Of a DNA stretch of 64,000 bases, positions 47,700 to 57,321 are shown in pieces. Below the pieces are notes generated by a model. It ran no database searches and had not been told where the DNA came from. It saw only the letters and a list, made by a program, of their open reading frames with translations. The stretch is from Ignavibacteriales bacterium (GTDB taxonomy: Bacteria; Bacteroidota; Ignavibacteria; Ignavibacteriales; Melioribacteraceae): positions 434,001 to 498,000 of the forward strand of contig JACKAB010000007.1 of assembly GCA_020635285.1 (NCBI GenBank), given 5' to 3'. Position 1 is the first letter of the stretch. Every line of letters begins with the position of its first letter. Position numbers and translations under genes: made by a program.

Positions 47700-47797
47700 T
47701 TTAAAAAATTGGGGGAGTTAAAATTTCCGGATTTGATTGAGAATTATCTCATTCTGGAATTAAAGAAATTGTAAATATCAAAACAGTTTAGGTGGTA
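47700..47797 (+). pseudogene. third aldehyde dehydrogenase 3'-end relic
   Basis: GGGGGAGTTAAAATTTCCGG followed by GGAATTAAAGAAATTGTAAA and AAAACAGTTTAGGTGG matches the last about 30 codons of the SSADH gene (GGVKLSGFG...GIKEFVNIKTVWVK) with more changes than the other relics, including an internal stop. It lies upstream of the DUF2200 gene. Confidence 0.6.
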
Positions 47798-47953
47798 TTG
47801 ATTGGAGATAATCTCTTGTAGCTATTTTAACGTTGATTATTGTGTGGGGCAATGAACTTCAATATAATAAAACTTTAGTTTATTTTTTTGTTCACTTTTA
47901 TTCACCTGTCACACTTAAAGCAATTGTTTTGGTAATGTTTTTTGTCCGTCTTT

Positions 47954-48319
47954 CTAAGATGTTCGAAATATCTTTTCCATCTTTCGGCCCTTAGCTAATT
48001 CGTCCACTAACTTGTCTAAATACCTTACTTGTTGAGTTAGTGGGTTTGTAATTTCTTCTACCCGATATCCGCAAATTACCCCAGTAATTAAGTGAGCATT
48101 TTTATTTAAGGTTGCATCATGAAAAAATTGTTCAAAAGTCACTTTTTCTTTTATGAGATTTTTCAACATATCTCCATCATAATTTGTCAGCCACTCGATT
48201 ACCTGATGTAATTCTTCTTTTGTTCTGCCTTTCTTCTCCACCTTTGTCAAATAGTGGGGGTAAACTGATGCAAATGTCATTTTTGCAATACGTTCATCAT
48301 GTTTATGTGTTGTTTTCAT
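47954..48319 (-). CDS. DUF2200 protein
   Basis: This 121-aa cytosolic protein closely follows the DUF2200 pattern: RIAKMTFASVYPHYLTKVEK, KGRTKEELHQVIEWLTNYD, LITGVICGYRVEEITNPL and VRYLDKLVDELAKGRKMEKI. The length is full. The function of the family is unknown. It is a single gene; the 290 bases between it and the GH115 gene hold nothing recognised. Confidence 0.9.
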   Translation of the reverse strand: MKTTHKHDERIAKMTFASVYPHYLTKVEKKGRTKEELHQVIEWLTNYDGDMLKNLIKEKVTFEQFFHDATLNKNAHLITGVICGYRVEEITNPLTQQVRYLDKLVDELAKGRKMEKIFRTS

Positions 48320-48614
48320 AATTTAATCTCTATCATTTCTAATTTCTTAATTATTAATAAAGAATTCGACAATGCAATGTAAGGGGTTTCAAAACTTGCA
48401 ATTTTGCATATCCCCGTATGTTTGTTGCAGTTATTTACATTATTCTCATAAGTACAAATTGCATATAGCAAATGTTAGAATTAAAATTTGTTTACCCAAA
48501 ATAATTTTCAGAATATTTGGTTTTAACTGAATCAAATTTATAAAGATTATTTAGCTTATATAAATTGAGATTTAACGCATTCCGAAATAAAATTACTAAA
48601 AAGTATTATAATTA

Positions 48615-51491
48615 CTATTCTATCTTTGATGATGCTGGACCAATATATGATTCTTTCAAACCGCCTAAATCAATAATCACTTTTTGAATTATTACACCTG
48701 GATCCTCAGCAAATAATTTAAGTGTATGTCTGCCAGGTTTATCAAGAAAAACTTTTACAGTATCTATTGCACTGTTGCGAATTACGTTGTTTGCCCAATT
48801 CATAGAATATTCTTTAACATCATTACTTTGAGTAATATAATCCAATTCATCAAGCTGTATTCCATAGCGAATACTATGCTCTTTATCTTTAGCAAATATT
48901 GGCAGTGAATAAATAAAAATTGTAGCTGATCCAGAACTGAAGCTATAAAAATCATAATCAACATGAGATTCAGCACCGTCATCAAATTTGGCATGACCAA
49001 GTTGTAATGAAGAATTACTATATCCTAATCCTTCAATAACTTGAAAGTGAATGCTGCCATTTTCATTTTTTCTGTTAAAGTCAGCTGGGGAAATACTTAT
49101 AACTCCGTTATTTTCAACAAATAAATTTGAGAGTTCCCTAATAGTTGGAGATTCAGGATTAAAAACAGAAACAATTAATTTTTCATTTATTTTTCCACTA
49201 GTAATTAAAATTTCACCATTAACAGATTGGCCAGTAGGAACTGAATTCCAGTCAATAGATACATTAATTCTTTCTTGTGTAATTATTTCGCCATTTGTTG
49301 AACTAAGCCTAATCCAATCATCCGATAGTTCAGCTTTCCATGTAAACGGCTTTCTGCCCTTATTATATATTTCAAAAAAGTAACTAGATTGAAAATATTT
49401 ACTGAATTGAGGTATTTGAAGTTGGTCAATCATGTCACTTTTCTGACCTTCAACATATATACCTATTTCTGAAGTATTAGGTAATTCTATTTGTTTTGTT
49501 GGTGGAAGTTGTTCCTCAGGTAGAAATCCTGGAGCTGTCATCATTCCATTCCATTTACCTGAAAGAAGACTATTGTAATGCTGTGTAAGTAAAGCAAGGC
49601 TATCTTTATAATTTTTTACATCAATAGCTAATGAATTGGTAAGTGATCTTTGTTGATCTGCATACCAGCGATTCTTTTGTGCAATTAACATTTCATGATT
49701 ATACAATGAAGAGCCCTTTACCGGATAGTATACCAATTCAAAAAATGAAGGTTGATATTCTATCGGTAAACTTTCCAAAATTGTTTTAGCTTTTTTAGAA
49801 ATTGAATTATAATCCCTCAATCTTTTTTCAGCTTCATTATAATTTGCGAATGAAAAATCTGTATCTTTTATAGAATCGCGACTGAACAAACTATTCCATC
49901 GGAAGTCCCATGTCATGTACTCTGGTTTTCTCGTAAATCCATGGTAATAGTATCTATTCAAGATATAAGAAATATCTGTCGTGTATTGGTTTCCAAAAAT
50001 ATCAGTTAACAGTTTTACTTGATATTGATTTATGTTTTCGAAATTAAATTCATCAATATTCCAAGCCATATCCAGAAATAATTGCATTCCCAACTCACCT
50101 GGTTTAATATCACCGACATTTACTAACCAATACTTATCAGCTCCAAGCGAATAAGCTTTATTGAGTTCTTCATACATTAAAGCTGGGGGGGTAGTATTTA
50201 GCCAAAGGTAATCATTCGGCCAACCCAAATAAGAAATATGATAATAAATGCCAGATCCACCTTTTCTTTTTTGTTCTTTTTTGTCACTTAGTTTTTTGAT
50301 ATAACCATAATTATCATCAGGCCAAACAATTGTGATGTCTTCTGGTAAGTCTAAACCTTGTTCATAAATACTAAGTACCTCTTTATAAGGCACAAATATT
50401 TGAGGAACTTCTGTTAGCGGTTTATCAATATGTTTCGACAAAATAGCTCTTTGATCTTTAACAGCTTCTGCAAGTAATTTAAATTTTTGTTCTTCCGAAT
50501 CAGCTTTCATCCCTTCATCATGCATTCCACGCAATGCAATTGTATAAATATTATCGTTATTGCATGCTTGCTTAACGCGGTTATCAAGCACTCTAATTAT
50601 TTCTTCTTTATTTGTTGCATAGTTCCATTCACCTTGTTTCTTCTTATCCCATTCACTAGCGTTGTTGTATAGTAGAGGTTCGCAATGAGCAGTTGAAATT
50701 ATTATTCCATAATTATTCGCCATTTCCATATTTCCGGGAACCGTGAAAAAAGCTTTTGTACATTCATGCATAGCAGGAGCAAGCATATTTCCTTTTAAGC
50801 GTAAGACTAATTCAAATATTTTTTCATATGTGTTTGGACCAATATCATTTAATTTCGGATCTAATTTTTTTGACGCCCATGGATGTAAACCCCAATCTTC
50901 ATCATTGAGAAAGATTCCACGATACTTTACAGAAGGAGGATTTGATAAGAATCTACCTTTCTTAATATAAAGTTCCTTGTTTTTTTTAATTGGTACATCA
51001 GCCCAGTAATACCAAGGCGAAACGCCAATATTCTTTGAGAGTGTAAAAACACCATAAGCTGTTCCTCGTCTATCACTTCCAACAATTACTAATGCTTGTG
51101 GAACATTTGCGAAGGGTTTCTCAATAGTTTGAATAATAAAACGTTCCCATTTATCTGTAATAGAAGAAACATCTAATTTATTTTCAGCAATTAGTTTATC
51201 TATTAAATTGTTCTTTCCTATTGAGCCCACAATAATTAAATTACCATTTAATTGATCTCCACCTGAAATTAAATTTGGCTTTATGCCTGATACTCTATCG
51301 AGATCATTAGCAAGCAATGAAGCAGATTTTTGAACCAATGTTAAATCATTTTCATCGATGTAAATATTGACAGCCGATTTTTTTTGAACGATAGGGAAGT
51401 ATTCAGTATCACTCTTAACATGATTGGTAATTTGAATTTGTGATAATAATAATTGTGGAAATAATAAAAAAAAGATTAATAGACTTTTCAT
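48615..51491 (-). CDS. glycoside hydrolase family 115 (xylan alpha-glucuronidase)
   Basis: This 958-aa secreted enzyme has a signal peptide (LLIFFLLFPQLLLSQ). A GH115 N-terminal domain follows (SDRRGTAYGVFTLSKNIGVS), then the catalytic barrel with YRGIFLNDEDWGLHPWASKK, RLKGNMLAPAMHECTKAFFT, TIALRGMHDEGM, ITIVWPDDNYGYIKKL and YWLVNVGDIKPGELGMQLFL. The C-terminal beta domain lies at about 790-958. GH115 enzymes remove 4-O-methyl-glucuronic acid from internal xylose of glucuronoxylan. The frame is clean and complete. No T9SS tail is present. Neighbouring sugar isomerase, FucU and kinase genes suggest a carbohydrate-use locus, although no SusC/D pair is visible. Confidence 0.93.
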   Translation of the reverse strand: MKSLLIFFLLFPQLLLSQIQITNHVKSDTEYFPIVQKKSAVNIYIDENDLTLVQKSASLLANDLDRVSGIKPNLISGGDQLNGNLIIVGSIGKNNLIDKLIAENKLDVSSITDKWERFIIQTIEKPFANVPQALVIVGSDRRGTAYGVFTLSKNIGVSPWYYWADVPIKKNKELYIKKGRFLSNPPSVKYRGIFLNDEDWGLHPWASKKLDPKLNDIGPNTYEKIFELVLRLKGNMLAPAMHECTKAFFTVPGNMEMANNYGIIISTAHCEPLLYNNASEWDKKKQGEWNYATNKEEIIRVLDNRVKQACNNDNIYTIALRGMHDEGMKADSEEQKFKLLAEAVKDQRAILSKHIDKPLTEVPQIFVPYKEVLSIYEQGLDLPEDITIVWPDDNYGYIKKLSDKKEQKRKGGSGIYYHISYLGWPNDYLWLNTTPPALMYEELNKAYSLGADKYWLVNVGDIKPGELGMQLFLDMAWNIDEFNFENINQYQVKLLTDIFGNQYTTDISYILNRYYYHGFTRKPEYMTWDFRWNSLFSRDSIKDTDFSFANYNEAEKRLRDYNSISKKAKTILESLPIEYQPSFFELVYYPVKGSSLYNHEMLIAQKNRWYADQQRSLTNSLAIDVKNYKDSLALLTQHYNSLLSGKWNGMMTAPGFLPEEQLPPTKQIELPNTSEIGIYVEGQKSDMIDQLQIPQFSKYFQSSYFFEIYNKGRKPFTWKAELSDDWIRLSSTNGEIITQERINVSIDWNSVPTGQSVNGEILITSGKINEKLIVSVFNPESPTIRELSNLFVENNGVISISPADFNRKNENGSIHFQVIEGLGYSNSSLQLGHAKFDDGAESHVDYDFYSFSSGSATIFIYSLPIFAKDKEHSIRYGIQLDELDYITQSNDVKEYSMNWANNVIRNSAIDTVKVFLDKPGRHTLKLFAEDPGVIIQKVIIDLGGLKESYIGPASSKIE

Positions 51492-51539
51492 AAAAGAACC
51501 AATGATAAAATTATATTTACCTTATTGTTAATATTTAAG

Positions 51540-52369
51540 TAATAACTATTAATAATTTTATTGAAAAAAAATTATTTATATAATTGATGCTTTCTAACAT
51601 TGTCGATTCTGTTGTTTCTTCCATTAAAATTTCAATATGCGGCTTTCGGTTTCGGTTTCTTATTAAGTCGCATAATAATTTATAGTTTAACATTCCCTTG
51701 CCTGGAGCTACTTGTAACAATTCACCATCTTTTACTAAAAATCTTTTGCATGGAGAATCACAATTTTATCTCCAAATAAATTAAAAGATTCCTGCATCAC
51801 TTCATTTTGTCTTTCATAGTTATCAATATTTAATAGATTAACCGGATCGAAGATTACCTGCAAATTGTTGGATTCAATTTTATCAAGCATCTGTTTCATT
51901 CTTTCCGGAGTAGAAATTACATGACTTGTAACACCTTCAATCCCAACAAAAACTCCAAATTTTTCAGCTTCTTCAACAAGTTCTTTTAAACTCTCGTAAA
52001 GCATCTGAAAAGCTTTATCTCCTTTATTATCAATATGAAATGAATAATCTGCGTTTAATGAACCAGTTTCGGTTCCAACAACACTGCAGCCAAAATCTCT
52101 TGCAAATCTTATGTGCTCTTTGAACACTTCAAGATTTTCCTTTCTTTGTTTCAGATTTGGATGTATGTAATTAAGATAAACACCCAACACAGAAATTTTA
52201 ATATCACTTTTAAAAAGCACATCTCTAATATAACTGGCTAATCCGGGATTTAAAATTCCTTTAAGATCATCAATTCCTGCTATAGCTTTTTGAGAGTGCA
52301 AGTTGAATATATGATATATTATTCTTTTGAATTTTCCTTGCTAATTCCTCAACAGGTAATTTCCCAAAA
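51540..52369 (-). pseudogene. sugar phosphate isomerase/epimerase (xylose isomerase-like TIM barrel, frameshifted)
   Basis: In three frames, this is a TIM-barrel protein of about 275 aa. The start is near 52369 (MIFGKLPVEELARKIQKNNI). The core at 52301-51735 includes ISVLGVYLNYIHPNLKQRKE, CSVVGTETGSLNADYSFHID, FGVFVGIEGVTSHVISTPER, LQVIFDPVNLLNID and VILHAKDF. The end PGKGMLNYKLLCDLI...EIMEE-like lies at 51720-51540. Metal-ligand Glu, Asp, His and Glu residues of the AP-endonuclease-2 superfamily are present. The substrate is unknown, plausibly a sugar or inositol derivative. It follows FucU and kinase genes divergently and precedes the GH115 gene on the same strand, 45 bases apart. Confidence 0.75.
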
Positions 52370-52791
52370 ATCATGTGCTCTAACTCCAATTAACATATAT
52401 TATTCCAATCCCTTAAAATTATTTGCTAAAAATCACATTTGCAAAATAAAATATTACTAAAACAAATATTTCTAGAAATACTAAATGAAAAAATATAACC
52501 TTCAATATTTGTCTAAAAATTTTCTGATTATAAATAGCAATATAATTAATCTTTCAAACTCTATAAAACTATCATATTAATTTAAAATTTTATACAGACA
52601 TGTGCACAAATAATGCAAGCCGGGTTCGCATATTTCTTGAAGCTATGTTGTGACTTACTTTGCACTTATCCATTTGAAGGCATACAATGTTGCTTATACT
52701 GATAACTGATTGTATTTTTTTTTTGAAATATAAAAATAGGAATTGATATCTTTATACTATTACAAATAAATCATAAATAAATGAGAATACT
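52370..52791. other. intergenic region between divergent sugar genes
   Basis: This AT-rich gap lies between the sugar isomerase and fucU-like genes, which face away from each other, so it must hold both promoters. A stretch at 52600-52700 is less AT-rich (CATGTGCACA, GAAGGCATACAATG) but gives no open frame. No operator symmetry was recognised. Confidence 0.4.
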
Positions 52792-53231
52792 ATGTTAAAA
52801 AATATCCCATCAATTCTTTTTCGCCTGATTTATTAAAAGTACTAATGGAAATGGGTCATGGAGATGAAATACTTTTAGCAGATGGAAATTTTCCTTCTGC
52901 ATCAATTGCTCAAAAGATTTATTAGACTGGATGGAAACTCTATCCCAGAAATATTAAATGCCAGTTTTGTTGTTTTTTCCTTTAGATACATATGTAGAAA
53001 AATCAGTATGAGTTAATAATGAAAGTTGTATCCACAGATAAGTTTGTACCTGAAGTTTGGAAAGACTATGTAACGATAATTAAAGATAGTGGAGAAAAAT
53101 TTACTGATTTTGAATATATAGAAAGATTTGAATTTTACAAAAGAGCTCAAAATGTTTATGCAGTTATTGCAACAAGCGAAACAGCACTATACGGAAATAT
53201 TATATTAAAGAAAGGTGTTGTAAACTCTTAA
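52792..53231 (+). pseudogene. fucU: RbsD/FucU family sugar mutarotase (frameshifted)
   Basis: Read across several indels, this gives a protein of about 145 aa with the RbsD/FucU layout. MLKNIPSIL.SPDLLKVLMEMGHGDE holds the conserved His in GHGDE, then LLADGNFP, FFPLDTYVEK, and ERFEFYKRAQNVYAVIATSE near the end, where the family has the catalytic Tyr. The clean C-terminal part is 53019-53231. FucU interconverts alpha and beta anomers of L-fucose and some other sugars. It precedes a nucleotidyltransferase-GHMP kinase gene by 27 bases on the same strand, suggesting an operon for sugar activation. Confidence 0.75.
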
Positions 53232-53258
53232 AAAGAATAATTTATTTTAAGGATTTGT

Positions 53259-54415
53259 ATGGTAAAGAAAGTATTTGTTTCTGGATGTTTTGATATGCTG
53301 CACAGCGGACACGTAGCATTTTTAAAGAGGCCTCACAGTATGGTGATTTATACGTTGGGATTGGTTCAGATTCTACGATTAGATCATTGAAGGGACGAGA
53401 CACCATAAACAGTGAAAGAAAGAAAGATTGTATATGGTCAAATCAATTAAGTACGTTAAAAATGCTTTTTATTAATTCAGGTTCTGGAATTATGGACTTT
53501 GAAATTAATCTTAGGGAATTAAAACCAGATATTTTTGTTGTGAATGAAGACGGTTTTTCACCGATGAAAGAGGAATTATGTGACGAACTAAATATTGAAT
53601 TAAAAATTCTCAATAGAACTCCTGATATTGGATTACCTCCAAGATCTACTACTTCAATTCGATCATCTGATAATTGCATGCTGCCGTATAGGATTGATCT
53701 GGCTGGAACTTGGATCGATCAACCTTATGTTTCTAAATATCATCCGGGATGGGCAATTACTCTATCACTTGAACCAATAATTGAATATAACGAACGCTGT
53801 GGCATGGCAACATCAACACGAAATGCAGCGAAAAAAATATGGCCATATCATTTGCCAATGGATAATCCAGAAAAATTAGCAGAAATTTTGTTTAAGTTTG
53901 AAAACATTCCAGGATCAAAAATGATTCCGGAGCCCAGGATGCAATAGGTATATGCATGCCAGGTCTAGTAAGGCATTACTACAATAATAATTATTGGCCA
54001 GAAAAAATTTGAGTCTATACATGATGATTCGATCTTAACATGGCTTGAAGATCATTTAAGTATGGTATTATTATGGCCAAGAGAAGATGATTTGGATTTA
54101 CTTAAAGAAACTTTTTTGGATAGAACAAATGTTGCAAGTCTTGCCTCAGCTTCAGATAGAGCTTGGGAAGCAATAAAAGGTAAGGATATTAATAAATTTG
54201 CAAGTGCTTTTCTGGATTCGTTTAACGCTCAAACAAAGATGTTTCCAGCAATGCTTAATAATAAAGTTCACTCGGCTATTGATAAGTATAAATCCACTTC
54301 ACTTGCTTGGAAATTGGCAGGAGCTGGCGGCGGCGGTTATTTAATATTGGTTTCAGAAAAACCACTTAATGACGCAATGAAAATAAAAATAAGAAGAAAG
54401 GGTATGGAATTTTGA
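53259..54415 (+). pseudogene. nucleotidyltransferase-GHMP kinase fusion (frameshifted)
   Basis: The reconstructed product is about 385 aa. The N-terminal 140 residues form a cytidylyltransferase-like domain: MVKKVFVSGCFDMLHSGHVA with the HxGH nucleotide motif, then YVGIGSDSTIRSLKGRDTIN and RELKPDIFVVNEDG, and a TTSIRSS closing motif. The rest is a GHMP sugar kinase: LPYRIDLAGTWIDQPYVSKY, DAIGICMPGLVRHYYN and the glycine loop WKLAGAGGGGYLILVSE. RIDLAGTW.D resembles fucokinase and heptose kinases. Indels lie near 53330, 53935 and 54010. The fused pair could phosphorylate a sugar and attach a nucleotide, a two-step sugar activation. The substrate is open, with FucU next door hinting at fucose or a related sugar. 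Confidence 0.75.
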
Positions 54416-54586
54416 TATATCTTTTATTCTTCAACAATTCTGTTTGGAAGAATTTCCATTTGTATGGTTTGACAAAAAGAATTTACAGCCTTTTGTTGTG
54501 TAAGTTTTTCCTCGTCATTATATCATTATATAACCAAAGATTTAATAAAAAATATGTTGCATAAATAAAGATGTAAAATTGTAGCG

Positions 54587-54826
54587 CTATTGATCATCCG
54601 GTAAAGAATTAAATTCTTTTCTCCTATTTTCAAACCATTCATTCAATGCTCCAGGAGTTTTCATAAGCTCTTGCATATCATTCATAGCCTTTAAATGGTC
54701 TACATCTCCCTTTTGAAACATTTCTATTCCATGTGCTTTACTCATTTCAGCAATTTCTTCAAAAGTATTTGCCTTAAACTTTTTATCACACGCTCCACCA
54801 AGTTGTTTGCAAGTCATTGTTTTCAT
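54587..54826 (-). CDS. DUF1059-like small protein
   Basis: This 79-aa protein reads MKTMTCKQLGGACDKKFKAN and continues TFEEIAEMSKAHGIEMFQKG, matching the small DUF1059 family with CKQLGG and a second Cys (ACD). The two cysteines could bind metal or form a disulphide. It has GGAGA upstream of the start and a normal length. The function is unknown. It stands alone between plus-strand genes. Confidence 0.8.
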   Translation of the reverse strand: MKTMTCKQLGGACDKKFKANTFEEIAEMSKAHGIEMFQKGDVDHLKAMNDMQELMKTPGALNEWFENRRKEFNSLPDDQ

Positions 54827-54962
54827 TTATTCTCCTTTTTAGTCCAGTTAAAAACACCAAATGTCTTAACATGAATAATATAACATTTTCTTATCTTATT
54901 TCTTATATAAATATAAAATATATATTAATTTTGGTTAAATGATTAATTAATTTGGAGGAAAG

Positions 54963-55415
54963 ATGACTTCAAAAAGAATCGGTTACAAATTTCTTATCAA
55001 GTAAAAACCTTGCAGTAGTTGGTGTTTCAAGAAAGAGCAGTAAATTCGGGAATATTATTTACAAGGAATTAAAGAAAAAGGGTGTGAATGTTTTGGAGTG
55101 AATCCCAATATGGGAAGTATAGAAGGTGACCAATGCTATAAAAATTTACAAGAATTAAAAGGGAAAATTGATGGAGTAATTAATGTCGTTTCGCCAAATC
55201 AAACTTTAGAAGTTGTAAAACAAGCTAATGAAATTGGCGTTAAAAACATTTGGATGCAACAGGGAAGTGAATCGGAAGAAGCAAGAAATTTTTGTAAAGA
55301 AAATGGAATTAATGAAATTCACAAAGAATGTATTCTGATGTTTGCAGAACCAGTAAAATCAATACATAGTTTTCATAAATGGATTTGGAAAATAGCCGGC
55401 AAATTACCGAATTAA
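54963..55415 (+). pseudogene. CoA-binding protein (CoA_binding_2, Rossmann fold; frameshifted start)
   Basis: This protein of about 150 aa has the succinyl-CoA-synthetase-like Rossmann domain: LAVVGVSRKSSKFGNIIYKE, VFGVNPNMGSIEGDQCYKNL, DGVINVVSPNQTLEVVKQAN, GVKNIWMQQGSESEEARNFC and an ending HKECILMFAEPVK. The GxSRxxxKFG and WMQQG motifs are diagnostic. Indels near 54985 and 55080 interrupt the first 45 codons; the rest is open. A GGAGG site precedes the ATG at 54963. Proteins of this type bind CoA; their physiological role is not settled. The 3-methyladenine glycosylase gene starts 26 bases downstream. Confidence 0.8.
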
Positions 55416-55441
55416 AAACCTAAATTAAGAAAGGAATTGAT

Positions 55442-56039
55442 TTGAAAAAAAGATGTGTGTGGTGCGGAACTGATCCACTTTATATAAAGTATCATGATGA
55501 AGAATGGGGAGTTCCTGCTCATGACGATAGGCATTTATTTGAGATGATCAATTTAGAAGGTGCGCAGGCTGGATTAAGCTGGATTACAATTCTAAAAAAA
55601 GAGAGAAAATTATAAAAAGTTATTTGATAATTTTGATGCGTATAAAATTTCAAAATATTCTGAAAATAAAATTGAAATGCTTTTACAAAATCCTGGAATT
55701 GTTAGAAATAAATTAAAGGTTAATTCAGTTGTTACAAATGCAAAAGCATTTCTAAAAATTCAAAAAGAATTTGGAACTTTTGATAAATATATTTGGCAGT
55801 TTGTTGGTGGAAAACCAATTAAAAATAGATTTAAAACTTTATCAAACTTGCCTACAAAAACAGAAATTTCAGATGCTATGAGCAAAGACTTAAAGAAACG
55901 GGGATTCAAATTTGTTGGTTCAACTATTTGTTATGCTTTTTATGAAGCAACTGGTATGGTTAATGACCATACCAGTGAATGTTTTTTAGATTCAAACAAG
56001 TATAATATAGAAACAGTAATTTATATTATTTATAACTAA
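55442..56039 (+). pseudogene. tag: DNA-3-methyladenine glycosylase I (one frameshift)
   Basis: This base-excision repair enzyme removes 3-methyladenine from DNA. The reconstructed about 198-aa protein has RCVWCGTDPLYIKYHDEEWG with the zinc-binding Cys and the Tag signature, HDDRHLFEMINLEGAQAGLS, SWITILKKRENYKKLFDNF and a C-terminal VGSTICYAFYEATGMVNDHT with HTxxC (zinc ligands). An extra A near 55608 breaks the frame; the part from 55677 is open. The start is a TTG at 55442 preceded by AAGGAA; no ATG fits. It is probably co-transcribed with the CoA-binding gene. Confidence 0.88.
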
Positions 56040-56050
56040 ATATTGTTAAC

Positions 56051-57220
56051 TCAATAAAAACTTGAAATTATTACCAAAAAGATATCTCCAAAATTGGTAT
56101 TAAACAATTTATATTTCACCTTGTATGTAGACCGAGAGGGAAAATCTCCTTGATTATCTACAAATTTAGCATCAGGCACTTCAATTTTAAATGAATGGGT
56201 TCCTGCGGAAATATTCCCTATGTCATAAATTCTAATTGGAATAATATCATCGGGACACCAATTACTCCATGATGCCCATTCGGAATCGGATCTTGCTGTG
56301 CGACCATAAATGCCATTTGATTGTGTATTATATTTTCTGAAAGGTTCACAAGATATACCCCTGGCTTATAAGCATCTATTAGAGTTTCATCAAAATATAT
56401 ATAATGATTTCTTCTAACATACTCTTCACCACCTGCATTAGCACCATGATTAGAGGTTATGAGGTACAAAGTTGCGTTTTGAATTGAGGTTGAAGTTGTA
56501 AATTCTAAAGTCCGGATTGTTTGTCCAACCACATCGGTATTTTTATAATTGTTAAAATTAGCAAAACTAGATAGTGAAATTAATTTTTGATTATTTGATT
56601 CTTTAAAATCTTCGGAATTTGAAAATGTTAAAGTTCCAAAAATGTATAGTTTTTACCTGCACACCCGCTTATTTGTTCGTTTGCTGCATAAGGAACCCCA
56701 AAAACATCAAATTCAATCCAAAAATCGTATTTACTAGATAACTCGGTATCCTTTAAAATTTTTGCAATATTGCTTATATCAAATGTATATGGAACTTCCT
56801 CTGGGCTTTTATTTTTATCCATAAATGGGGTTATAAATCGAGCAATTTCAACTGTGCTTACTAAACCATTTTGATTATAATTTTCACCTTTGTTGATTAG
56901 GCTTAAAAATACATTACCTATTCTATCATAATTATCGCAGGCGGCTTTAATTACTATATCTAAATATAGTTTATTCCCAATCTTAGTTAAGTTTTCATCA
57001 GATAATTTGGTAACATATTTTGAATTTGATATTCTATAAATCCCATCCGGCACTGGTTCGTCTACAGTTTCTGCGTATCCATCATAAAACAATATTTCAT
57101 TAAATAAAGTAAAAGATTCGGGAGCATTTTGATTTTCAACCGGTTGGTTCTCCCTACAGCCAGTTTGAAGTGATATGGAAATTAGGAGTAATGTTAAGTA
57201 AAGAGTAATTTTTTTTTCAT
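56051..57220 (-). pseudogene. PNGase F-like glycopeptide amidase lipoprotein (frameshifted)
   Basis: Joined across at least three indels (a poly-A near 57210, near 56640 and near 56360), this gives a protein of about 385 aa. A lipoprotein-type signal ends LQTGCREN. The C-terminal part has the strong PNGase F block: LYLITSNHGANAGGEEYVRR, HYIYFDETLIDAYKPG, SCEPFRKYNTQSNGIYG and SEWASWSNWCPDDIIPIRIY. The N-terminal part reads YDGYAETVDEPVPDGIYRIS and YDFWIEFDVFGVPYAANEQI. PNGase F-type enzymes release N-glycans from glycoproteins at asparagine. In bacteria they help use host or eukaryotic glycoproteins. It is convergent with tag and stands downstream of PEP carboxylase on the same strand. Confidence 0.75.
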
Positions 57221-57321
57221 AAGAAGCTTGAGTTTTTATTTAATAAAAATATTTAGATAATAATATAATAATTACTTTTGATCAGCTAAATAGTTTTATT
57301 TAATCAAATTATTATTTGGGC

